Source of the DNA: Planctomycetaceae bacterium
GTDB taxonomy: Bacteria > Planctomycetota > Planctomycetia > Planctomycetales > Planctomycetaceae
Reading direction: 5' to 3'
Assembly: GCA_021732975.1 (NCBI GenBank)
Contig: JAKFWC010000010.1
Coordinates: 1 to 64,000 of the forward strand
DNA: 64,000 nucleotides
In this document: positions 37,163 to 46,945 of the stretch, piece by piece
How the letters are laid out: the number at the start of each line of letters is the position of its first letter
Position numbering within the stretch: position 1 is the stretch's first letter
Program-made: the position numbers and the translations under genes
Notes under the pieces: model-generated
Told to the model about the DNA's origin: nothing
The model's input: only the letters and a program-made list of their open reading frames with translations
Databases searched by the model: none

Positions 37163-39703
37163 GTGTCCCGCTTGTTACTGGGCCTGAGTCGGTTCACGTT
37201 TGCTGCGACACTCATCGCTGCCCCGTGGTTGTTTTCCGGACGCCCCTTACCGATTCAGGAAGGCCTAGCGATCGGTCTGGGAGTCGCGTACGGACTCTGG
37301 CTATTCGCGCGAATGTTGGGATCACATTCGCCCTGTGATGGTTGGAGTTGGGTCACAACTGCACTCACCATTGTGTGGTGTGGATTCGTTGGCTTGGCGG
37401 TCCTGCAATTATTGGGACCGCTGACGCCGGGGATTCCTCCCGAACACGCCGTTGTCTGGCGGATCGCGCCAAATTTCTCCTGGCCCATTCCGGAAGTCCA
37501 GGCCGGGACGCTGATCACGGCTGCCACGCGCACGCAATTGGCGCGGCTCATCTGGCCGCTGATCGCGTTGACCCTGGGAGCGCAACTCTTCGCAGCGGCT
37601 CCCTACCGTCGCGGATTGTGGTTATTGCTCGCGCTCAACGGTGCGGCGCTCACGACCTTCGGGATTGCCCAGCGTTTAACATGGAACGAAAAACTCTATT
37701 GGATCTTCCCGACACCTTCGCACGGGCAACCGTTCGCCTCGTTCTGGAACCGCAACCACGCCGCAGGGTATTTGAATTTCTGCTTTGCGGCGGCGATCGG
37801 CTTGTTGATTGCCTGCGTCCGTCATTCTCCTGGCGAATGGTGGCCCCCGCGCTCTTCCGAAGAACGATCATCCCTGCGCGCGGCGGTGGTGCAATTGCTG
37901 CTCGTTATTGTTCCCGTCGGCGTGATTGCGACCGTGTCGCGCGGCGGGATTCTGTTCGCGGGTGTGGCATTTCTGGCGGTCGTTTTCCTCTCCACCAAAA
38001 CGCTGCAAACGTCGGTGGTCCGACATCTGATGACGGCGCTGGTGGTCGGAGGAATCCTCGCGGCCTCCCTGGGAATGTGGCAACTCGCGCAATCCCGGTT
38101 CGATGGTTTTGATCTGACCGATGCGACCGAAGACGGACGGTGGCGACATTGGCGCGATATGGTTCCGGCCCTCCGGGATGCCTGGCAGTCGGGCACCGGC
38201 CTGGGAACCTACCGTTATGCGAATCGCCCCTATCAGGACCATGCCCTTCCCACAACGTATTGGAATGCCGACAACGAGTACCTCGAATTGGCGGTCGAAG
38301 GTGGGCTACCGGCAGTGATTCTGATTGCGTTGGGTGGCGGTGTGCTGTTGTTGTTTCTGCGAACAACTTGCCGCCTCGATGCACTCGACGACGAAGAAAC
38401 CGCCGATCTGGGACCGGTGACCGCCTTCGTGCTGGTTTCACAGGGGTTGCAGGCCGCCACTGATTACGGCATCAGCATCCCCGCCAATGCCCTCACGTTC
38501 GCGGCAATGCTGGGAGCCCTCACAGGCGGCTGGGGGTTCGCAGCAAAACGCGATCGGGAAATCGATGACGGAAATTCGGGCATTCGCTGGTTTGCATGGC
38601 TGCCGATGTTGATGCTCGCCGGCTGCGCGTTTGTCGGTTATCGGGAGCTTTCGTCCGCAGCGTCGGTGTCGCACTGGCTGCAATCCCTGCCGAAATGGGA
38701 CGCCACGGACCTGCGCGACTGGCCGGTCCTGAGTGCCGATGCGGCCATCGCTCGCGGCGAGCGATTGATCATGCAACGACCGGACGATGTTGATCTGCAT
38801 CGGAATCTCGGCGCGCTGCACTTGCTCCGTTATCGACAAGAGTTATTCGCGAAACTGCAGGATCCCCTGCAGGTTTCCAAGCCGCTTTCGCCGGAAGCCG
38901 CCTGGTTACAAACGCATCCCACCAACTGGGATGCCTTGTGTCGACAATGGGTCCGTGAGGGCAATGCGGCCGCCATGGACGCGATCCGCAAGGAGCCGTC
39001 GTTTCAAAGCCATTTGCCACGAGCTTATGAAGCGTATTCGCAAGCCCATCGCTTGTGTCCCTTCGATCCTGCGACCGAATTGAATCTGGCTTACCTGGCA
39101 TATCTGTGTGGAAGCGGGCAGGGGGACCGCACGCACTGGTTGCGCTGTGCCATCGTGTCGGCTCCCGGCGAACCAAAAATCCTGCGCTCCATTGCAGCGC
39201 TAACCGAACCGATCATCGAAGATGATCTTGCCGCTTTTTGCTGGCGGCGTGCAATTGAGCTCGACCCCGAATCGCAGGACAAACTCTATCTTGCTGCCGT
39301 CGCACGACTGTCCCCGGCGTTTGCCCTTGAACATGTCGTGGCCGCCGACGCACCCAGCCTGCTGCGCTTTGCCGAGGTCGTGGATGATCCGTTGATTCGC
39401 ACGATGGCCGCGGAAAGGCTGGCGACGCTACTCCAAACGGGATCGGTTCCATCGCACGGCGACACCTGGATGCAACTCGGCCGACTGGCGATGCTGCAGG
39501 GACAAACTGAACTCGCCTGCGAACACTTTGGCAATGCGGCCCAATTGGAGCCGCTTCGCTGGGAATTCCGGCTACGTTATGCCCAGGCATTGGAAGAGCA
39601 GGGCGATCACGCCGCGGCGCTCGAGCAGGTGAAAGCGGGTTTGCTCGTCGCACCCGAGCATCCCAAACTGTTGGAGGTTCAGAAGCGGCTCCTCGGCCGT
39701 TAG
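37163..39703 (+). CDS. O-antigen ligase-like polytopic membrane protein with C-terminal TPRs
   Basis: 846 residues from GTG. The first half has about a dozen hydrophobic segments and the Wzy/O-antigen-ligase marks: FWNRNHAAGYL near 200, GTGLGTYRY and NEYLELAVEGGLP near 370, which is the conserved periplasmic loop. The second half (about 540-846) has tetratricopeptide-like helices. Family members join or polymerise glycan chains at the membrane. It starts 110 bp after the preceding plus-strand gene and is probably transcribed with or after it. The substrate is unknown. Confidence 0.88.
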   Translation: MSRLLLGLSRFTFAATLIAAPWLFSGRPLPIQEGLAIGLGVAYGLWLFARMLGSHSPCDGWSWVTTALTIVWCGFVGLAVLQLLGPLTPGIPPEHAVVWRIAPNFSWPIPEVQAGTLITAATRTQLARLIWPLIALTLGAQLFAAAPYRRGLWLLLALNGAALTTFGIAQRLTWNEKLYWIFPTPSHGQPFASFWNRNHAAGYLNFCFAAAIGLLIACVRHSPGEWWPPRSSEERSSLRAAVVQLLLVIVPVGVIATVSRGGILFAGVAFLAVVFLSTKTLQTSVVRHLMTALVVGGILAASLGMWQLAQSRFDGFDLTDATEDGRWRHWRDMVPALRDAWQSGTGLGTYRYANRPYQDHALPTTYWNADNEYLELAVEGGLPAVILIALGGGVLLLFLRTTCRLDALDDEETADLGPVTAFVLVSQGLQAATDYGISIPANALTFAAMLGALTGGWGFAAKRDREIDDGNSGIRWFAWLPMLMLAGCAFVGYRELSSAASVSHWLQSLPKWDATDLRDWPVLSADAAIARGERLIMQRPDDVDLHRNLGALHLLRYRQELFAKLQDPLQVSKPLSPEAAWLQTHPTNWDALCRQWVREGNAAAMDAIRKEPSFQSHLPRAYEAYSQAHRLCPFDPATELNLAYLAYLCGSGQGDRTHWLRCAIVSAPGEPKILRSIAALTEPIIEDDLAAFCWRRAIELDPESQDKLYLAAVARLSPAFALEHVVAADAPSLLRFAEVVDDPLIRTMAAERLATLLQTGSVPSHGDTWMQLGRLAMLQGQTELACEHFGNAAQLEPLRWEFRLRYAQALEEQGDHAAALEQVKAGLLVAPEHPKLLEVQKRLLGR

Positions 39704-39796
39704 AAGATTTCAATGCGTTGTTTCCAATGCTGTTCGTGGGAATTACAATTCACAACTCAGAGTGACGTGACATCGAACTGAGCTGGGATCAACGTG

Positions 39797-40456
39797 ATGA
39801 AATCGCCGGTGTGCTGGGTGGGGGGATGCCTGATGGTTGCAGTCGCCGGCTGCGGTACGGGTGAAGCCCCGCCCGTTTCAGCTCCCGTTCCTCAGGCCCC
39901 GGCGATAGCACAGCCAGTTGGACCAAGGGGGCCCGATCAGTACCGCGTGAAGGTCGAAACGACCAAGGGCGACTTCGTGATCGAAGTCCATCGCGAATGG
40001 TCGCCTTATGGGGCCGATCGGTTTCATGAACTCGTCACGGCCGGCGTGTACGACAACTGCAAGTTTTTCCGCGCCGTCAAAGGCTTCATGGTGCAGTTCG
40101 GAATCGCCGCCGACCCCAAAGTCAGCGCCGAGTGGAAAGAGAAATTCATCTCCGACGATCCCGTGGTGAAGTCGAACCAGCGGGGTTTCATTTCGTTCGC
40201 CAAGCCGGGGATGCCTCATTCGCGGACCACGCAGGTCTTTATCAACTACGACGACAATGCTCGACGTGGGCTTGATGAAATGGGCTTCTCGCCGTTCGGG
40301 AAAGTCGTCGAAGGCATGAACATCGTCGATTCGATCCATCAGGAATACGGCGAAGAAACCACGCGATTACAGGGTCGGATTTACGACGAAGGGAACGCTT
40401 TCCTGGAAAAGAATTTCCCCAACTTGGACACCCTGAAAAAAGCCACCATCGAGTGA
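39797..40456 (+). CDS. Cyclophilin-type peptidyl-prolyl isomerase lipoprotein
   Basis: 219 residues. Lipoprotein signal with lipobox AVAGC near residue 19. The cyclophilin domain (about 50-215) has DFVIEVHREW, FFRAVKGFMVQFG, QVFINY and GFSPFGKVVEGM, the expected blocks for proline cis-trans isomerisation of exported proteins. The start is ATG at 39797; a GTG one codon earlier is also possible. Confidence 0.92.
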   Translation: MKSPVCWVGGCLMVAVAGCGTGEAPPVSAPVPQAPAIAQPVGPRGPDQYRVKVETTKGDFVIEVHREWSPYGADRFHELVTAGVYDNCKFFRAVKGFMVQFGIAADPKVSAEWKEKFISDDPVVKSNQRGFISFAKPGMPHSRTTQVFINYDDNARRGLDEMGFSPFGKVVEGMNIVDSIHQEYGEETTRLQGRIYDEGNAFLEKNFPNLDTLKKATIE

Positions 40457-40516
40457 GTGTGCATGATGGTCCTTCGCTTGTGGTTTTGCGCCACGCGTCG
40501 ATCCACCGGGTGTCCT

Positions 40517-40948
40517 TCAATACTGTTCGCGCGTCTGATGAAACAGCGCTTTCCGTTCTCCGGGCAGTGTGAAGTCGAAACCGCATTTCTGAAAGAACTC
40601 TTCGGACGAGGTGATCGTTAACACCTCGAAGATGCGTTGTTCTTTCGCCCGGTCGAGACACGCCTGAACCAATGCCTTGCCAATTCCTTGTCCCTGATGC
40701 TGGGAACTGACCGCGAGGCTGCGCAACTCGGCTAACTTCGGTGAATAAACTTCGAGCGCCGCAAATCCCACGATGCGATTGTCAATCACCGCGAGAAATC
40801 CGTTCTCGGTCAATTCCTGCAATTCGTCGTGCGTTCGCGGCAACAATCGGCCTTGTTCAACGAACGGCCGAATGAATTGATCGAGCGCATGCACGTCTTC
40901 ACGTCGGGCCGGTCGGATAGAAAACGAGGGCATTACCGCAGCGGTCAT
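40517..40948 (-). CDS. GNAT-family N-acetyltransferase (ArgA C-domain-like)
   Basis: About 143 residues from MTAAVMPSF; a start at 40933 is also possible. The acetyl-CoA loop is clear (LAVSSQHQGQGIGKALV) and is preceded by a strand AALEVY..LAELRS and followed by FEVLTI...FFQKCGF. This order resembles the acetyltransferase domain of N-acetylglutamate synthases, so a role in arginine biosynthesis is possible, but the amino acid kinase domain is absent. It is convergent with the cyclophilin gene, with 60 bp between them. Confidence 0.88.
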   Translation of the reverse strand: MTAAVMPSFSIRPARREDVHALDQFIRPFVEQGRLLPRTHDELQELTENGFLAVIDNRIVGFAALEVYSPKLAELRSLAVSSQHQGQGIGKALVQACLDRAKEQRIFEVLTITSSEEFFQKCGFDFTLPGERKALFHQTREQY

Positions 40949-41198
40949 GGGGAAAGCTCGATCAGTCGGTTCTTGTAATTCACTCCGTCCGCGCATCGTC
41001 GTGAACCCCGCGAGGCACGTCAAGACCGGAGGTCTCCCAGTAGTCCGTTGCTCTTAAAAATGCTACCGTGAGAGTTTCCGCCCTCAAATGTTCGGAGCTT
41101 CCGTGAATTCCGTCCCGTGGTTTGATCTGCTTGTGGCAACCGTTCAACGCCGCGCTTTGTTCCGTCTGATTCTCAGTCGTCCGCTCGGTTCTGGTACG

Positions 41199-42287
41199 AT
41201 GCAAAAGGTCACGGTGCGCCCCGTTCAACTTCAGGGCGAATTGCACTTTCAATGGACCGCGCGCATCGGCCAGCAAGAGCGTCACGAAAACCTGACCACG
41301 GACGAGATGCTACGCCGTATCTCGCAACAGTTCGGAACGGCGTGGGGTGATCTGCACTGGTTCGCGGATGACGGCGACTTTACCGTCCGTAACAAGCCAA
41401 AAGGACAGGTTGTCTTCAAGCGGAAACCACCCACGCAATCTCCACCGCCTAGCGACCACAATCAATCGCGACGCTACATCATTCCGGATGGGAAGCCGTG
41501 CTCGTTTCTGATCGCCGCGGGCATCATGACTTCTGAAGGCAAAGTGAAGCCAACCGCTTATCACAAGTTTCGACAGATCAACCGTTACCTGGAATTCATC
41601 GCCGACATCCTGCCGCATCTGCCCACCGAAGGGCCGTTGACAGTGGTCGATTTTGGTTGTGGGAAAAGCTATCTCACCTTCGCGCTGCATCATTTCCTCA
41701 CGAAGACGCATCATCGTGAAGTCGACATCGTGGGGCTGGATCGCAAGGCGGACGTGATCGCCGGCTGCTCAGAAACTGCGAGAAAACTCGACTGTCGCGG
41801 CCTGCAGTTTCGCGAAGGCGACATCGCGACATTTACCCCCGTCGGACCGGTCCATCTCGCCGTGTCTTTGCACGCCTGCGATACGGCTACCGATGATGCC
41901 CTTGCTGCGGCGCTGCGATGGCAGTGCGATGTGATCTTGGCGGTGCCCTGTTGCCAGCACGAACTTTGCCAGGGTTGGTCTGGGCGGCTACCGGGAATCA
42001 CCGCATACGGCTTGTTCAAAGACCGCTTTGCGGCCATCGCCACGGACGCGCTGCGGGCACGGTTTCTCGACTGCCACGGCTACCGCACGCAAATCGTGGA
42101 ATTCATCGAAACCGAACACACTCCGAAGAATGTGCTAATCCGTGCGGTCAAGCGTCTCGGCCACGATGCGGACCATTCGGGCGAGCAAGCCGCGTACGAT
42201 TCCCTCAAGCGTGAGTTAGGTGTCGCCACATTCCATCTTGAGCGATCCTATTCTGATCTGCTCCCATTGCAGACACGCGTCTTGTAA
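41199..42287 (+). CDS. SAM-dependent methyltransferase (Methyltransf_32-like)
   Basis: 362 residues from MQKVTVRPV; the frame stays open to ATG 41088 and contains a GTG at 41103 with a GGAG in front, so the start is uncertain. The SAM-binding motif VVDFGCGKSYLTFAL lies near residue 150, followed by VGLDRKADVI, LHACDTATDDAL and VPCCQHEL. These fit the Methyltransf_32 family, some of whose members methylate RNA. The target is unknown. Confidence 0.85.
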   Translation: MQKVTVRPVQLQGELHFQWTARIGQQERHENLTTDEMLRRISQQFGTAWGDLHWFADDGDFTVRNKPKGQVVFKRKPPTQSPPPSDHNQSRRYIIPDGKPCSFLIAAGIMTSEGKVKPTAYHKFRQINRYLEFIADILPHLPTEGPLTVVDFGCGKSYLTFALHHFLTKTHHREVDIVGLDRKADVIAGCSETARKLDCRGLQFREGDIATFTPVGPVHLAVSLHACDTATDDALAAALRWQCDVILAVPCCQHELCQGWSGRLPGITAYGLFKDRFAAIATDALRARFLDCHGYRTQIVEFIETEHTPKNVLIRAVKRLGHDADHSGEQAAYDSLKRELGVATFHLERSYSDLLPLQTRVL

Positions 42288-42333
42288 CCGCCTACAACAG
42301 CAATGATGATTCACCTTCGTTCCTTCTCGGTTT

Positions 42334-43971
42334 TCAGCCGGCATACGCCCCACGCTGTCCATCAGACACAACGGCGTCCTGGCTGAACACGACCGGTGCC
42401 AGATCAATCGCATAGGCGCGTCCCTCACGTCGCGGAGAGATGACCGAGTGCTTCTGAAGGTAGGCAATCAATGACGCATGCAGCATGGTGGGCGAGAACT
42501 CTACGTCCTTCACATCCCGAATGCGGCAGACGATCTCCAGCGGTTCCTCTCGTCGCTCACAACTCGCTACCGAGTAGCGCTGGTCGTCCTTCAGCAACGC
42601 CCCTCCCACACGAACTTCGCGAACCCGGTTCCCCTTTTTCGCCCGCACTTCGTACCACATGGTCATGCCGGAAGCCCGCGGTCCCCAGCCGCCGGAGAGT
42701 TTCTCCGCATCTTGCGAGTAAACCAGCTCCAGCTCATTTTCCAGGTAGGCTCGCAGTTGGTGTCCGGTCACCCAGCCGGTCTTCACGCGGGCATCCATCG
42801 GCAGCAAGTTCCAGAGGTCTCCGATGGTCAAGTTTCCGGCGGGAATCGGAATGCCGAACCGAAATCCATTCGAGAAAGCGATATCGACCTTGGTCGTTTC
42901 CCGAATGGCGTCCGTAATGAAATCGTCCGCATTGGTTTCCAGCACGTCGTACCGCATGATCGGGGTCAGAGTGCGGGCGACCACTGAGCTGGCTCGCTGC
43001 CGGTGCGGTGCCAGAGCCGCATCCACAGTCCGTTTCACGGCAGGGTTCTCCGGATATTCTTCGGCCTTGACCGGCAGGAGTTTGAATTGATGGTTGGTGA
43101 TCCGGCCTTGACCATCCAGTGTCAGATCGAGGCGTCCCAGGAAAGAACCCATCGCGGCGGATTCCACGATGATCACCTTTCCTTCCCGTATGGGGCGAGC
43201 CGTGCGTTCATGGGTATGTCCCGACAGAATCACGTCGAAGCCTTGAACTTGTCGGGCAAGATATCGGGCGACGGTGAGTCCGGTATGGAACAGGCCCACG
43301 ACCACATCGACACGTTCCTTTGCGCGAACTTCCTCGACAAACTGCCTAAGTCCGCTGATTTGCGTGGTATCGAGCCCCTCGTATTCGAAGGGCGAATGCC
43401 GTTCGCTGGCTTTAAGGTCGGTAATGCCGACAAACGCCACGCGAATGCCCAGCTTCTCGATGACCGCTGCAGGTGCAAACAATCGCTTCCCGGTCGTCTT
43501 GTCGTGAAAATTGAAGCAGGTGACCTGGGCTTTCAGACGGCGCATCAGCTCGCGAAACCGCTGAGGACCATAGACCGGTTCCCAGTTCCCCGGAACGAAG
43601 ACATCGGCACCGAGCGTGTTCAACGGCTCCAGGATAACTTCGCCCTCGGACCAAGCGGCGGGCCCCGATCCTTGAAACTCGTCGCCTCCATCGGCAACGA
43701 AGACGGGGCCCGAAGCGGCGGCAATCTCCCGATCAATCGCCGACTTCAGCCGGGCAAATCCCCCCATCGACTGAAAGGCCGGTGTTTCTCCCGGCAGATA
43801 GTCTGGATGAGTCTCCAGTTGCGCGTGCGTGTCGGTAAAGTGAAGCAGCGTGAGCGTCTTCTCCGCCTTGGCAGACGCATCGGCTTGGGCGTGAAGCAAC
43901 CGTGCGCTCACCAGAGGTAAACCGGCCAGGCCGAGAGCCGAAACGTTGAAAGTGCGGCGATTCATTGCCAT
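42334..43971 (-). CDS. SoxB-like 5'-nucleotidase/metallophosphatase family protein
   Basis: 545 residues from MAMNRRTFNV, with a Tat-type signal peptide (RRTF, then ALGLAGLPLVSA). Metallophosphatase domain: HFTDTHAQLE, DGGDEFQGSG, GNWEPVYG and LSGHTHERTA, followed by the C-terminal nucleotidase substrate domain (about 350-510). Ordinary 5'-nucleotidases have GNHEFDYG; a Trp after the Asn, as here, and the DTHAQL opening recall SoxB thiosulfohydrolases. It is the last gene of an operon for sulfide or persulfide handling, so periplasmic hydrolysis of a sulfur-containing intermediate is plausible, though a nucleotidase role cannot be excluded. Confidence 0.88.
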   Translation of the reverse strand: MAMNRRTFNVSALGLAGLPLVSARLLHAQADASAKAEKTLTLLHFTDTHAQLETHPDYLPGETPAFQSMGGFARLKSAIDREIAAASGPVFVADGGDEFQGSGPAAWSEGEVILEPLNTLGADVFVPGNWEPVYGPQRFRELMRRLKAQVTCFNFHDKTTGKRLFAPAAVIEKLGIRVAFVGITDLKASERHSPFEYEGLDTTQISGLRQFVEEVRAKERVDVVVGLFHTGLTVARYLARQVQGFDVILSGHTHERTARPIREGKVIIVESAAMGSFLGRLDLTLDGQGRITNHQFKLLPVKAEEYPENPAVKRTVDAALAPHRQRASSVVARTLTPIMRYDVLETNADDFITDAIRETTKVDIAFSNGFRFGIPIPAGNLTIGDLWNLLPMDARVKTGWVTGHQLRAYLENELELVYSQDAEKLSGGWGPRASGMTMWYEVRAKKGNRVREVRVGGALLKDDQRYSVASCERREEPLEIVCRIRDVKDVEFSPTMLHASLIAYLQKHSVISPRREGRAYAIDLAPVVFSQDAVVSDGQRGAYAG

Positions 43972-44029
43972 GGGTCGTAATCCTTTTTCGAGTGTGTTGA
44001 AGCCCGTGCTGGTCTCCCGGAAACGTCCA

Positions 44030-44410
44030 TTATGGAACCCGCATAAGCGAAGCCCCATCTGCCTGACGGTTCATGAGTGCCGTCATGGTGGATGTCACAA
44101 TGACGACGCCTTCCGAAATGTCCGCATGGGGAATCTGCTTGCGGGCCAATGTTTGGCCGCAGACCATGATGTCCACTCCCGCGCGATGGAGTTGGGCAAT
44201 CAAGGGAAGATTCGCGTTGGCTTCGGTGCCCGTTGCCAGCAGTGCTTTATCGCTGACAGCAGCCTGTGCGGCATCGCCATGCAGGACAATCGCGATTTTG
44301 GCATCGCTCGCTTTCAATCCAGCGGCTCCATAGAGATTGAGCACACGGGCGGCCCGTTCCAGACCGGCGTTCACCTCACCCGGTTTCGTGGCGGCTGTGA
44401 CATCGAACAC
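44030..44410 (-). CDS. DsrE-family sulfur-relay protein
   Basis: 126 residues from GTG. The DsrE/DsrF-like alpha/beta fold begins at once with VFDVTAATKPG, then RAARVLNLYGAAG, KIAIVLHGDAA, the conserved VCGQTL loop and GVVIVTSTM. The Cys in VCGQT is the likely persulfide carrier. The upstream frame lacks a better start before a TGA next to the preceding stop, so the N-terminus is short compared with secreted relatives. It lies 55 bp after the persulfide dioxygenase gene. Confidence 0.85.
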   Translation of the reverse strand: MFDVTAATKPGEVNAGLERAARVLNLYGAAGLKASDAKIAIVLHGDAAQAAVSDKALLATGTEANANLPLIAQLHRAGVDIMVCGQTLARKQIPHADISEGVVIVTSTMTALMNRQADGASLMRVP

Positions 44411-44465
44411 AATTCGCCCGCCGGGACGTGGTCCCGAGGCTTCCTTCGCTGGTACCGATCGTCAT

Positions 44466-45869
44466 TTATGCGCCGAGCACGGGCAGTCCCGCCGCCACCC
44501 AGGCGTTGTAGCCTCCGGACAGGTTGGTCACGTCAAACCCGGCGCGTTGCAGAATGCTTGTCGCAATGGCCGAACGTCCGCCCGCCTGGCATTGGGCAAC
44601 CACCGGGCGTGAATGGTTGATGGTGTCGATCTCCCGCAGTAACTTGCCTAGGAAGCGATGTTCCGCGCCGGCGATGTGACCGTCGCGGTATTCGGTCACG
44701 GCCCGCACATCCAGCAACTGAACTTCGCCGCGTTCGATAGAACTTCGCAGTTCCTGCGGGGGAAGTGATCGATACGATTCCGTCCGCAGCCCGGCGGCCT
44801 TCACCGCGGAAGCGTCGAACGAACCGCAGACGTTATCGATGCCGATCGAACGGAGTCGTCTCAGGACTTCCGGCAGCGATGAACTGTCCGCGATCAGATG
44901 CAATGGCTGGTCATAATCGACGAAGAACCCGGCCCACTGCACCAGCATGTTGAGGGGGACATTGACCGTTCCGGGAACATGTGCGGCGGCAAACTCCGCA
45001 GCCGACGTGACATCAATCGTCAACCCTTTGCGGGCGATCGCCGGCAACAGTTCCGGCGACGGAGACTTCACCGGTGGCAGGTTGCGCACCAGTTCCGGCC
45101 CGACTTTGTTCACTCGCTTCATCACAGCGAAGTAGAACGGCGTTTCCGGCTGATCGGCGAGGATGTAGTCCACGAACTTCTGCTCGTCGTCGAACTGCAA
45201 GGCTGGGTTGAACAGCTTCTCGTAACCGACTGTACTCGACGGAATCGCCCCCAGCCCCTTGCCACAGGCACTTCCCGCCCCGTGCGCGGGCCACACCTGC
45301 AGGTGGTCGGGAAGTTCGCGGAACTTCCGCATCGAGTGATACAACAGCCGTGCCCCTGCTTCGGCGCTACCAACAATACCGGCCGCCGTCTCCAGCAGGT
45401 CGGGGCGGCCAATCGAACCGACGAACACAAAGTCGCCGGTGAAGATACCCATTGGGACGTTCGCTCCGCCCCCTTCATCGGTCAACAGGAACGAGATATG
45501 TTCCGGCGTGTGCCCTGGCGTGTGCAGCACTTCCAGTTTAACTTTGCCGATGCGAATCACATCACCGTTCTTGATGAGTTGCGCGCTGTGCTTGTCCGCG
45601 AACTGATACTTCCAGTCCGCCGGGCCTTCGTCGGACAGGTATAACTTCGCGCCGACACGATCGGCCAACTCGCGCGAGCCGGAGACAAAATCGGCGTGGA
45701 TGTGCGTTTCGGTGGAACCGACAATCTGCAGACCTTCGGCTGCCGCCGCTTCGAGATACGGTTCTACGTTGCGGCCGGGATCGATCACGATCGCTTCGCC
45801 GCTCCGTTGGCAACCGACCATGTAGGAAGCATGCGCCAGCGATTTGTCATAGAAATATTTGAGTAACAT
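44466..45869 (-). CDS. Persulfide dioxygenase-rhodanese fusion (MBL fold)
   Basis: 467 residues from MLLKYFYDKS. An N-terminal metallo-beta-lactamase domain (1-240) has THIHADFVSG, LHTPGHTPEH, FTGDFVFVG and WPAHGAGSACG as in ETHE1-like persulfide dioxygenases. Two rhodanese-like domains follow: a first degenerate one (about 270-360), then one with active-site loop CQAGGRS near 430. The predicted reaction is oxidation of glutathione persulfide to sulfite, with sulfur transfer by the rhodanese part. The longer frame to 45995 lacks homology. Confidence 0.93.
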   Translation of the reverse strand: MLLKYFYDKSLAHASYMVGCQRSGEAIVIDPGRNVEPYLEAAAAEGLQIVGSTETHIHADFVSGSRELADRVGAKLYLSDEGPADWKYQFADKHSAQLIKNGDVIRIGKVKLEVLHTPGHTPEHISFLLTDEGGGANVPMGIFTGDFVFVGSIGRPDLLETAAGIVGSAEAGARLLYHSMRKFRELPDHLQVWPAHGAGSACGKGLGAIPSSTVGYEKLFNPALQFDDEQKFVDYILADQPETPFYFAVMKRVNKVGPELVRNLPPVKSPSPELLPAIARKGLTIDVTSAAEFAAAHVPGTVNVPLNMLVQWAGFFVDYDQPLHLIADSSSLPEVLRRLRSIGIDNVCGSFDASAVKAAGLRTESYRSLPPQELRSSIERGEVQLLDVRAVTEYRDGHIAGAEHRFLGKLLREIDTINHSRPVVAQCQAGGRSAIATSILQRAGFDVTNLSGGYNAWVAAGLPVLGA

Positions 45870-45919
45870 GACGAGTTCTCCCGTGCTTGAGATTGACTCA
45901 CTGCCGCGCCATTGATGGG

Positions 45920-46504
45920 TTAACCACAACACGACTTGGTGGAACTGGGTGGACATGTGGAAGAGGAGCTCGGCGTCGACGAGACCTGATTCCAAGGCAT
46001 CCGGGCCAGCAGCATTCCCATGCCACAGGTGTCCGTGATCCCCGCGAAGACCAACCCCGCGCCGACAAACGCCGCCAGTCCGATCCAGTACGGGCTGACG
46101 AACGCACCGAGTAAGGAACCGGTCAGCACGAGCAATCCGGCTGCAATCCGCACTTGCCGTTCGAGAGAGATCGCCTTCTTGCCACGTACGACCGGCAATC
46201 CAGCCTGATCCCAGGCTTGTGTGCCCCCTTCAACATTGACGACGTTCGTGATCCCCGTCGCGAGAAACTTTTCGCAGGCTTGCTTGCCACGACTGCCCGA
46301 CCGACAAATCACATAGAGCGGTTGGGCCGGATCACGGCCCGCCATCAACTTCGCAATGTCCAGTTGGTCGAGCGGCACATTCCGGGCGAACGTCACATGG
46401 ACTTCCCGGTACTCCACTGGCGTACGCACATCGATCAACTCGATGTCCTTCCCGGACTGGCTGAGGTCGAACAACTGCTTCGGGGAAGTGGTGGTGACTG
46501 TCAT
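45920..46504 (-). CDS. Rhodanese with C-terminal DUF2892-like membrane domain
   Basis: 194 residues from MTVTTTSPK. Rhodanese domain 1-105 with LIDVRTPVEYR and the active-site loop CRSGSRG; then two hydrophobic helices (about 125-170) and a Ser/Cys-rich tail ending in KSCCG. This layout places a sulfurtransferase on the inner membrane. It is the second gene of the operon, 76 bp after the ArsR repressor. Confidence 0.92.
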   Translation of the reverse strand: MTVTTTSPKQLFDLSQSGKDIELIDVRTPVEYREVHVTFARNVPLDQLDIAKLMAGRDPAQPLYVICRSGSRGKQACEKFLATGITNVVNVEGGTQAWDQAGLPVVRGKKAISLERQVRIAAGLLVLTGSLLGAFVSPYWIGLAAFVGAGLVFAGITDTCGMGMLLARMPWNQVSSTPSSSSTCPPSSTKSCCG

Positions 46505-46580
46505 GACTGCCTCCTGGTTTGTTGATTGGCCCGCGCACAGGTCGATACGTCGGAACCTTACGATATTTTTGGTAAAAAAA

Positions 46581-46922
46581 TTAGCGGCTGCTCGCTGCAG
46601 TATCAAATCGATCCTCAATGCACCTCATGATGTTTTTCAAGTGCGGTTCCGCCACACGATAAAACACCTTCCGTCCGTCTTTTTCGCTGGTGAAGAAGCC
46701 GCATCTCTGCATCAGCCGCAAATGCTCGGACGCCATCGCCGTGGGCAATTCGCACGCCTCGGCCAATTCGCCGACGGTGTACTCGCCCGCCAACAACATC
46801 TGGATCATTCGCAATCGATGCGGATGGGCCAATACCCGCAAACACTCGGCCGCCCGCCCGAGGGCTTCCAGATCAGTCCGACGTGGTTTGTTTTGGCTTA
46901 TGATCCGCTCCTCCTTACACAC
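46581..46922 (-). CDS. ArsR-family repressor, likely sulfide or persulfide sensing
   Basis: Up to 113 residues. Winged helix: LRVLAHPHRLRMIQML, then recognition helix VGELAEACELPTAMASEHLRLM and wing DGRKVFYRV. Several Cys are present (AECL, EACEL, QRCGF, MRCIE), as needed for a thiol-switch regulator of the BigR/SqrR kind. The listed GTG start is doubtful: a strong AAGGAGG lies inside the first codons, and 8 bases after it comes an ATA at 46899-46901, followed by SQNKPRRTDLEALGRAAE, where I would expect the real N-terminus. Translation may start at this ATA. It heads the sulfur operon. Confidence 0.9.
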   Translation of the reverse strand: MCKEERIISQNKPRRTDLEALGRAAECLRVLAHPHRLRMIQMLLAGEYTVGELAEACELPTAMASEHLRLMQRCGFFTSEKDGRKVFYRVAEPHLKNIMRCIEDRFDTAASSR

Positions 46923-46931
46923 TCAAATATA

Positions 46932-46945
46932 TCGGAAGTTTCCGA
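46932..46945. promoter_or_regulatory. Palindrome upstream of arsR-type gene (putative operator)
   Basis: TCGGAA-GT-TTCCGA, a perfect 6+6 palindrome with 2-base spacer, 10-23 bases upstream of the GTG and followed by an AT-rich TATAT stretch that could be a -10 element. The position suits autoregulation by the ArsR protein. Confidence 0.5.
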
